This document shows positions 16,786 through 22,464 of a stretch of 45,573 nt of DNA, in pieces (within the stretch, counting starts at the first letter, position 1; each line of letters opens with the position of its first letter). The translations under genes were made by a program, and so were the position numbers. The DNA is taken from positions 1-45,573 of the forward strand of contig CAZQKR010000033.1 of assembly GCA_964594045.1 (NCBI GenBank), in the 5' to 3' direction. A model generated the notes under the pieces. The model was not told the origin of the DNA. It saw only the letters and a program-made list of their open reading frames with translations, and did not search any database. The DNA is from UBA2365 sp964594045. Lineage in GTDB: Bacteria > Bacteroidota > Bacteroidia > Chitinophagales > Saprospiraceae.

Positions 16786-16826
16786 ATTGATCAATATTGT
16801 TTTTCTAATCAGTAATCAATCGATTG
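16786..16826. promoter_or_regulatory. Two 10-bp palindromes in the katG leader
   Basis: ATTGATCAAT (16786-16795) and CAATCGATTG (16817-16826) are each perfect palindromes, 24 and 55 bp before the katG ATG. A further TTATT/AATAA pair lies at 16775-16786. They may be operator sites, but short AT-rich palindromes arise by chance. Confidence 0.25.
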
Positions 16827-16905
16827 GCTGTATATCAAACTTTGTTTTGGTGAAACAAACCTTTGATCAGCAGCTTATTATGCCGTCCATCAATTGAGTA
16901 AAAAG

Positions 16906-16913
16906 CAAACATA
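16906..16913 (-). promoter_or_regulatory. Candidate -7 box for katG
   Basis: On the minus strand TATGTTTG matches TAnnTTTG exactly, about 143 bp before the katG ATG and inside the bfr-katG gap. No -33 box at standard distance was found. Confidence 0.3.
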
Positions 16914-16954
16914 CATCATGTTGTGTGGGCAGGATCTTGGAACAATTTCACTGC

Positions 16955-17455
16955 TTAACCCATTGGAGGACGACCTGACCCCACGGCTTTACTTCTTTCA
17001 ATCGACTGCAAAGCCAGGTAATTGTCACCAAATTTTTTCATGTTTTCCAGTTCATCTTCGAACTGATTTCCATGCCTTTCCTCATCTTCAACCAGCGCTT
17101 CAAAAACTTTTTTGGTGACCGCATCCGCATTGGCAGAACAGATATTTGCCCAGTTATTATAATCGTTTGCACTGCTTTCCTCCATTTTTACAGCCATTTC
17201 AAGCATTTCCCTGACATTATGGATTTTTTTGACATCTCCGGCGGCTGCCATTTCAACTTCTCCCTTAAGGAATAAAATACGTTCTGCCAGTTTTTCGACA
17301 TGCAGCATTTCCTCTATCGCAGTTCGCTTGAACAGCATTGCCAGGAGATCATATCCCTGATCATCACAGTGAAAATGAAAATACATGTACTGGTGAACAG
17401 CGGCAAGCTCGTCCGCAATGGCCTTGTTCAGCAATTCAATACTTTTTTCTCTCAT
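16955..17455 (-). CDS. bfr: Bacterioferritin-like iron-storage protein
   Basis: 166 residues (classical bacterioferritin is about 158). A four-helix ferritin fold with diiron ligands in order: Glu16 (ADELAAVHQY), Glu49 and His52 (IEEMLHVEKLAERILFLKG), a Glu in KMEESSANDY, and the EDEERH Glu/His pair. Met50 sits exactly where the haem-ligating Met52 lies in E. coli bacterioferritin, so haem binding between subunits is likely. Bacterioferritin oxidises Fe(II) and stores it, limiting Fenton chemistry. Its ATG overlaps the perR stop (ATGA at 17455-17452), indicating an operon with translational coupling. The C-terminal tail (QSIERSKAVGSGRPPMG) is a small extension beyond the fold. A non-haem ferritin is the alternative. 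Confidence 0.85.
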   Translation of the reverse strand: MREKSIELLNKAIADELAAVHQYMYFHFHCDDQGYDLLAMLFKRTAIEEMLHVEKLAERILFLKGEVEMAAAGDVKKIHNVREMLEMAVKMEESSANDYNNWANICSANADAVTKKVFEALVEDEERHGNQFEDELENMKKFGDNYLALQSIERSKAVGSGRPPMG

Positions 17456-17892
17456 ATCTTTGGATTTTTACATTTATTGAAAGTTCCTTTTATCTCCAGA
17501 ACAAATTCCTTTATTTCAAAACCTTCGATGCTTTTGGCACTGAAATATTGCTGCAACAACGCATCGAGGTCCTCGTCCACATAATCCCGGATATCATCGC
17601 AAGCCTGGCAATAAAGATGGTGGTGGCTTTCCAGTACCCCGTCATAACGCATCACATCCCGGTCAGTAGTGACCTTTTTGACCAGTTCATTTTGAACCAG
17701 GGTGTCCAGAACATGATAAATGGTTCCGGAAGCAATGTTCGGATGTTCTTTCCTGACAAAATCCATGATCTGATCAGCAGTCGGATGATTGCCTATAGTA
17801 TGAATGGCTTCCATAATGGCCAGTCTCTGAGGCGTAACCCTCAATCCCTTCATGGAAAGAAGTTCCCTTATACCTGCTGCTTTTTCTTTCAT
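17452..17892 (-). CDS. perR: PerR-like Fur-family peroxide-sensing repressor
   Basis: 146 residues: winged-helix DNA-binding domain (about 1-80, VTPQRLAIMEAI, ASGTIYHVLDTL) and dimerisation domain. Metal-site residues match B. subtilis PerR: His36 (NHPTAD), Asp84 (RYDG), His90 and His92 (SHHHLYC), and Asp103 in ACDDIRDY, the Asp that distinguishes PerR from Fur (Glu). Iron-bound PerR is inactivated when peroxide oxidises its His ligands, releasing genes such as katG and ferritins; both are next door. Only three of four structural-zinc Cys are seen: Cys95 and Cys98, then GTFNKC with Phe138 in place of the third Cys and Cys141 as the fourth. It has its own promoter with operator-like sites upstream, so autoregulation is likely. 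Confidence 0.85.
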   Translation of the reverse strand: MKEKAAGIRELLSMKGLRVTPQRLAIMEAIHTIGNHPTADQIMDFVRKEHPNIASGTIYHVLDTLVQNELVKKVTTDRDVMRYDGVLESHHHLYCQACDDIRDYVDEDLDALLQQYFSAKSIEGFEIKEFVLEIKGTFNKCKNPKI

Positions 17893-17910
17893 GAATATGA
17901 TCTCAGATAA

Positions 17911-17925
17911 GAATTATTATTATTT
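17911..17925. promoter_or_regulatory. PerR-box-like site in the perR leader
   Basis: GAATTATTATTATTT matches the B. subtilis PerR consensus (7-1-7 inverted repeat TTATAAT-N-ATTATAA) at 9 of 14 positions. It lies between the predicted transcription start and the perR ATG. AT-rich sequence raises the chance of a random match. Confidence 0.35.
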
Positions 17926-17935
17926 AAGAAAAACA

Positions 17936-17966
17936 CAAAACTATAAAAAAATGTTGAGAAACTCAA
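17936..17966 (-). promoter_or_regulatory. Promoter of the perR-bfr operon
   Basis: On the minus strand: TTG (17966-17964), 20-nt spacer, TAGTTTTG (17943-17936), a full match to the Bacteroidota pattern. The start codon of perR is at 17892, giving a leader of about 37 nt. Confidence 0.55.
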
Positions 17967-17968
17967 CA
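17952..17968. promoter_or_regulatory. 7-3-7 perfect inverted repeat over the perR -33 box
   Basis: TGTTGAGAAACTCAACA: TGTTGAG and CTCAACA pair perfectly around AAA, and the repeat covers the -33 element of the predicted perR promoter. No T-run follows, so it is not a terminator. A regulator binding here would block the promoter. Confidence 0.45.
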
Positions 17969-18178
17969 GTTTGAGGTCTTTAAAATTTTCTGGGAAAAAG
18001 TGTTATTTGATATGATTTGAAAATAGATGAATTGATTTCATCCGGATGTTTTTTGTTCGGGAAATCAATGTTTTAATTGTACCATCACATTTGCAGTCAG
18101 TAAAGTTGTTTCAGCGCCCATTTTCCCGGATCAATCAGTTTTTTACACTTTATTGCGATAAAACAATATAGGAAGACT

Positions 18179-20020
18179 TTAATATTTTTCCTCATTTTTC
18201 ATTTCCTGATAAAACTTTTGCAGGACATAAAATGCCTTTTTCTTATTGCCAGTCTGTGAGATCAAGCCTTTTCTGTTCCATCCGTCCTGTATTGGTGCAA
18301 GCACCCTCCTTGGTGACCTGAAATCTGTCAGGATCCATGGACTCATACCTGCCAGTTGGGAAATCCTGCGTAAAGCCGGGATCGTTTCCTCATAGAGATA
18401 TTCCTGATATTCCTCACTCCACCTGGTCATTTTATCCGCATGATAACCTTGTAAGGCTCCTGCGCCGAATTCGGAGATGATCACCGGTTTGTTGAGGTCA
18501 ATTTCCCATCGCAGATTCTGAAGGTTGGCAATATCACCACCATACCAGCCATAGTATTGGTTGAAACTGACAATATCCACCTTGTCAGAAAACGAATCTT
18601 CCACTACCATTACATTTTTAGTACCTTTTTTTCCATGGTTTTCCATAGCAGCGCTGATCAGCCTGGTATTATCCATCGAACGGGCAGTGTTGACCAGCCT
18701 GGTCAGGAAAGCATTCCTGGCATCTGATTGTGGTGTCTCATTTGCCATGCTCCGGATGATGACCGAAGAACGGTTTTTATCCCTGCTGATCAATTCTATC
18801 AGTTGCGATTCAGCCTTTTGATACGTTTCTTCATTTCCCCACTGTATGGTCCAGTATACAGGAATCTCTTCCCACACCAACAGCCCGATCTCATCAGCTA
18901 ACCGGACCATATTTTCATTATGCGGATAATGTGCCAATCTGACAAAATTGCACCCCATTTCCTTCGCCCAGCCCAGCAGCATCCTGGCATCCTCCATGGA
19001 GTATGCACGGCCGCCTCTGACAGGATTCTCCTCATGGATACTGATACCTCGTAAAAAAATCTTCCGGCCGTTGAGCAAAATATCAGGTCCTTTGGTTTCG
19101 ATGTACCTGAAACCGATACGGTCAGTCAAAGTATCCTGATCAGTTGAAAGCGTGATATGGTATAATTTTGGATGTACATCACTCCAATAACTGATATCGT
19201 TGGAACTGAATTCAAAAATAGCCTTACCATCATTTCCGGTAATAAATTCCTTTGTCACTTTAAGCTCAGGGATTTCCAAAATGATCTTTTGTCCGGCTTT
19301 GTCCTCGCCGTCCAACTGTACATAACCCTTGATGAGTTGTTTGTTTTGCTTATCCGGCTGGATGACATAATCATCTATATAGGTTTTGTTCATTGCGTAA
19401 ACCGTAACATCCCTGGTTATTCCGCCATAATTCCACCAGTCTGTGTTCAGTGTCGGTACTTCATCTGCTGCTCTTTTATTGTCCACCCGGACAATCACAA
19501 AATTGTCTTTTTCCCTTACGATCCCGGTCATTTCAAAGTGAAATGGTGTAAAACCACCTTTGTGCATGCCCAGTTTTTTCCCATTGATGTAAACATCTGC
19601 CCGGTAATTTACAGCTCCAAAATGAAGAAAATACCTTTTTTCGGCGCTGAAATCCGGTATGTCAAATGATTTTTTATACCATAGGGTCCCTTCATAGTAA
19701 AACAATTTTTCATGTTGTGAATTCCAGTCTCCAGGAACGTAAATAGTAGGTGATCTGTCAAAGTCAAATTCAACCAGATCAGATTTTGTTTTAGGTTTTG
19801 TATTCAAAAAAAATGCACCTGCGCCAGGATTTTCAATTTCGTCATAAGGAGTCCATCTGTAATTGTAAAATCCTGATTCATAAACATCAACGATATAATG
19901 CCATTGTCCGTTAAGGCTGAATCCCTTTCGCATGTATTGGTTGTGTAAAACACCGGACTGCGCCTGACTTTCAAAGATCAGATTGATCAGCAGCAGGAGG
20001 ATAATTGTGGATTTTGACAT
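18179..20020 (-). CDS. Secreted GH2 beta-glucuronidase-type glycoside hydrolase
   Basis: 613 residues from MSKSTIILLLLINLIFESQAQ, a clear signal peptide; an ATG 12 codons upstream is possible, while the open frame to 20365 is unlikely to be translated. GH2 architecture: sugar-binding jellyroll (to about 210), Ig-like domain, TIM barrel. Catalytic acid/base is Glu428 (SMANETP) and the nucleophile is Glu517 (VIISEFGAG), 89 residues apart versus 91 in E. coli GusA. GWNRKG gives Asn582-x-Lys584, the N-x-K motif that binds the glucuronate carboxylate and marks beta-glucuronidases within GH2. It would release uronic acid from external polysaccharide or glycoconjugates. It stands alone, without SusC/SusD or other PUL genes nearby. 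A -7-like box at 20093-20100 supports the shorter start. Confidence 0.85.
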   Translation of the reverse strand: MSKSTIILLLLINLIFESQAQSGVLHNQYMRKGFSLNGQWHYIVDVYESGFYNYRWTPYDEIENPGAGAFFLNTKPKTKSDLVEFDFDRSPTIYVPGDWNSQHEKLFYYEGTLWYKKSFDIPDFSAEKRYFLHFGAVNYRADVYINGKKLGMHKGGFTPFHFEMTGIVREKDNFVIVRVDNKRAADEVPTLNTDWWNYGGITRDVTVYAMNKTYIDDYVIQPDKQNKQLIKGYVQLDGEDKAGQKIILEIPELKVTKEFITGNDGKAIFEFSSNDISYWSDVHPKLYHITLSTDQDTLTDRIGFRYIETKGPDILLNGRKIFLRGISIHEENPVRGGRAYSMEDARMLLGWAKEMGCNFVRLAHYPHNENMVRLADEIGLLVWEEIPVYWTIQWGNEETYQKAESQLIELISRDKNRSSVIIRSMANETPQSDARNAFLTRLVNTARSMDNTRLISAAMENHGKKGTKNVMVVEDSFSDKVDIVSFNQYYGWYGGDIANLQNLRWEIDLNKPVIISEFGAGALQGYHADKMTRWSEEYQEYLYEETIPALRRISQLAGMSPWILTDFRSPRRVLAPIQDGWNRKGLISQTGNKKKAFYVLQKFYQEMKNEEKY

Positions 20021-20092
20021 GACCGTGAGTTTTGTTTTTGAATAAATCGCTTTCATGGTTGGAATTGGCGAAAATATCAAATGCCTGGCTAA

Positions 20093-20100
20093 CAAAATTA
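20093..20100 (-). promoter_or_regulatory. Candidate -7 box of the GH2 gene
   Basis: On the minus strand TAATTTTG matches TAnnTTTG exactly. A TTG lies 13 nt upstream, shorter than usual. It lies 73 bp before the ATG at 20020 and downstream of the far upstream start at 20365, arguing against the longer reading. Confidence 0.35.
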
Positions 20101-20552
20101 ATTGTTTTTTACACAACTTTCGGGCAGAAACGAAAGAATTTCCGGCTTCCCTGCAATTGAATCGCAAGTAATGGATTTGAGTGGATAAATTGTGCGCCTT
20201 CAGTGACCAAAGCCAACAACATCGACTTATTCCAACCTTAAGCTTAAACTCTTTCATTGTTTCCAAAATCGGTTGGGTGAAGCCAGATCTATATGGGTAT
20301 TTATCTTTAAATAATTTTGGCAGACTCGATGGAAATGAATATTCAGTTTGAAATTCAGAAAGCATGATAAGGCAAGACTACCTCAACCAGATTGATTGTT
20401 TATTGTAATTTTGTTATCATTACATCTTAATTCAGGATCCGTCATTTCGAAATGATGTTTAAGTTGAAATATTTGTTTTACTTATAAAAAATTTTATATA
20501 ACTTTGTAATTAAGATAAATAAATATAATTTATTTTTTTAATATATATTTGA
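20101..20552. other. Divergent gap between GH2 and the TMTC-like gene
   Basis: No gene is supported. The GH2 frame remains open on the minus strand to 20365, but its translation has no protein-like features. The promoter for the plus-strand gene is at 20472-20506. Confidence 0.5.
20472..20506 (+). promoter_or_regulatory. Promoter of the TMTC-like gene
   Basis: TTTG (20472-20475), 23-nt spacer, TAACTTTG (20499-20506), matching the Bacteroidota pattern. The ATG at 20553 is about 40 nt past the expected start. Confidence 0.5.
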
Positions 20553-22463
20553 ATGAAGCAGAACATCTGGTCAAAAGGTACTGTAATTCAGGAAATCCTG
20601 CTTTTTGCAGTTACATTTTTATTGTTTGCCAATACCCTGACCCATGATTATACTCAGGACGACGCGATCGTGATCAGGGACAATATGTTTACTTCACAGG
20701 GCATTGAAGGTATTCCCGGTATTCTGAAGTATGATACTTTTTATGGTTTTTTTAAGGAGGAAGGTAAGGATCAACTGGTTACGGGTGGACGATACCGACC
20801 TTTCACCCTGATGATGTTCGCTTTGGAAAGGGAATTTTTTGGAGAAAAGCCTTTTGCGGGACATCTGATCAGCATACTGATGTTCAGTTTCCTGGTAGTT
20901 CTGATTTTCAGGACCTTTAATTTGCTTTTGGCAAAATTTTCCGGGATCAAAAACGCTGTTTTCCTGTCTTTTGTTGCTGCGCTGTTGTTTGCTGTTCATC
21001 CGGTGCATACGGAAGTAGTGGCAAATATCAAGGGAAGGGATGAGATCATGAGCATGTTTTTCAGTATGTTAAGTCTCTTTTTAATGCTTCGAAATGCTGA
21101 CAGGCCGGGTTTTTGGAATTTGGCAGTTGCCGGAATTTCATTTTTCCTGGGTTTATTGTCCAAGGAAAATACCATCACTTTTGTCCTGATCATTCCGCTG
21201 GCGCTCTGGCTTTTCCGGTCAAAGAGATCTGCCCTTAAAATTCCAATGCTGTTGTCACTTATTATACCAACAGTGGCCTTTTTGATCATCAGAACTCAAA
21301 TCCTGGGCTTTGATCTCGGGACAAAATCCATGGAACTCATGAACAACCCGTTTTTAAAACTGGTAGACGGGCGGTACACCGATTTCACCCTGGGAGAAAA
21401 AACAGCAACGATTCTGTTTACATTGGGAAAATACATTCAGCTTCTGATATTTCCCCATCCTTTGACCCATGATTATTACCCGAGACATATCGATATCATG
21501 CTGTTTTCAGATTGGCAGGTGATCCTGAGTTTATTGTTGTATGCGGGGCTGATCTTTATGGCATTCCGTTATTTCCACAAAAATAAAGTGATCAGTTTCG
21601 GTATTTTATTTTTCCTGATCAGCCTTTCCATAGTTTCCAATATTGTTTTTCCGATCGGTACAAATATGTCGGAAAGGTTTATTTTCATGCCTTCAGCAGG
21701 TTTTGTGCTGGTTGTGGCTTATTTCTTTGATAAATGGTATTCAAGGTTTAAACCCATGACCATTTCCCTGTTGGTCCTGATCGTTTTGGCCATGTCCTTC
21801 AAGACCATTTCCCGGAACGCGGTATGGAAAAATGATTTTACTTTATTTACCACAGATGTAAAAACTTCTTCCAATAGTGCAAAAGTACTGAATGCGGCAG
21901 GCGGGAGCCTGATCGACCAGGCCATTAAAGAAGAGAATAATTACCTGAAAACAAAATATTTACAGGATGCCACTGCTTATCTGGTCAAAGCACTTGAAAT
22001 CCATCCGACGTATAATAATGCCTATCTATTATTGGGCAACGCTTATTTCTATCAAAAAAAATATGATGATGCGATCGGGATCTATACCAAATTGACTGAA
22101 ATTGCCCCGGGCTACCAGGAAGGCAGTAAGAATCTGGCATTGACCTATCGCGAAGCAGGCAGATATTTCGGAGAGGAAAAAGGCGATCTGGCAGCTTCCC
22201 TGAAATATCTCGGACAGGCTATCCTGATGCTACCGGAAGATTATGAGACGAACAGGCTTTACGGTATTGCCAATGCGATTTCCGGTAATCTTGAACTTGC
22301 TTTGAGCCATTTCAGGAAATGCACAGAACTGGATCCGGACAATGCCGGCGCTTATGTCAACCTGGGCAATACCTATTTCAATATGGGTGATGCTGTGAAT
22401 GGCAAGGTAGCACATGAGAAAGCCCGTCAACTGGATCCGAAGATATTTGAACCTAAAAAATAA
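20553..22463 (+). CDS. TMTC-like multi-pass membrane protein with TPR domain
   Basis: 636 residues. About ten transmembrane helices fill residues 10-420, followed by TPR repeats (about 440-630, for example NAYLLLGNAYFYQKKYDDAI and AGAYVNLGNTYFNMGDAVNG). The membrane part has the hallmarks of the TMTC / GT39-like O-mannosyltransferase group: THDYTQDDAIVI with an acidic pair in the first luminal loop, GGRYRPF, and HPVHTEVVANIKGRDEI. In eukaryotes TMTC proteins transfer mannose from a lipid carrier to proteins; bacterial members are mostly uncharacterised. A protein-glycosylation role is therefore an inference. The next gene starts 1 bp after its stop, so the two form an operon. Confidence 0.75.
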   Translation: MKQNIWSKGTVIQEILLFAVTFLLFANTLTHDYTQDDAIVIRDNMFTSQGIEGIPGILKYDTFYGFFKEEGKDQLVTGGRYRPFTLMMFALEREFFGEKPFAGHLISILMFSFLVVLIFRTFNLLLAKFSGIKNAVFLSFVAALLFAVHPVHTEVVANIKGRDEIMSMFFSMLSLFLMLRNADRPGFWNLAVAGISFFLGLLSKENTITFVLIIPLALWLFRSKRSALKIPMLLSLIIPTVAFLIIRTQILGFDLGTKSMELMNNPFLKLVDGRYTDFTLGEKTATILFTLGKYIQLLIFPHPLTHDYYPRHIDIMLFSDWQVILSLLLYAGLIFMAFRYFHKNKVISFGILFFLISLSIVSNIVFPIGTNMSERFIFMPSAGFVLVVAYFFDKWYSRFKPMTISLLVLIVLAMSFKTISRNAVWKNDFTLFTTDVKTSSNSAKVLNAAGGSLIDQAIKEENNYLKTKYLQDATAYLVKALEIHPTYNNAYLLLGNAYFYQKKYDDAIGIYTKLTEIAPGYQEGSKNLALTYREAGRYFGEEKGDLAASLKYLGQAILMLPEDYETNRLYGIANAISGNLELALSHFRKCTELDPDNAGAYVNLGNTYFNMGDAVNGKVAHEKARQLDPKIFEPKK

Positions 22464-22464
22464 A

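Noticed and set aside
17300..17910. Plus-strand ORFs antisense to perR and bfr
   Set aside because: perR and bfr are complete, coupled by an ATGA overlap, and have a matching promoter on the minus strand.
20021..20365. Upstream extension of the GH2 enzyme to 20365
   Set aside because: The translated extension lacks protein features; a clear signal peptide starts at 20020 and a -7-like box at 20093-20100 lies inside the extension.
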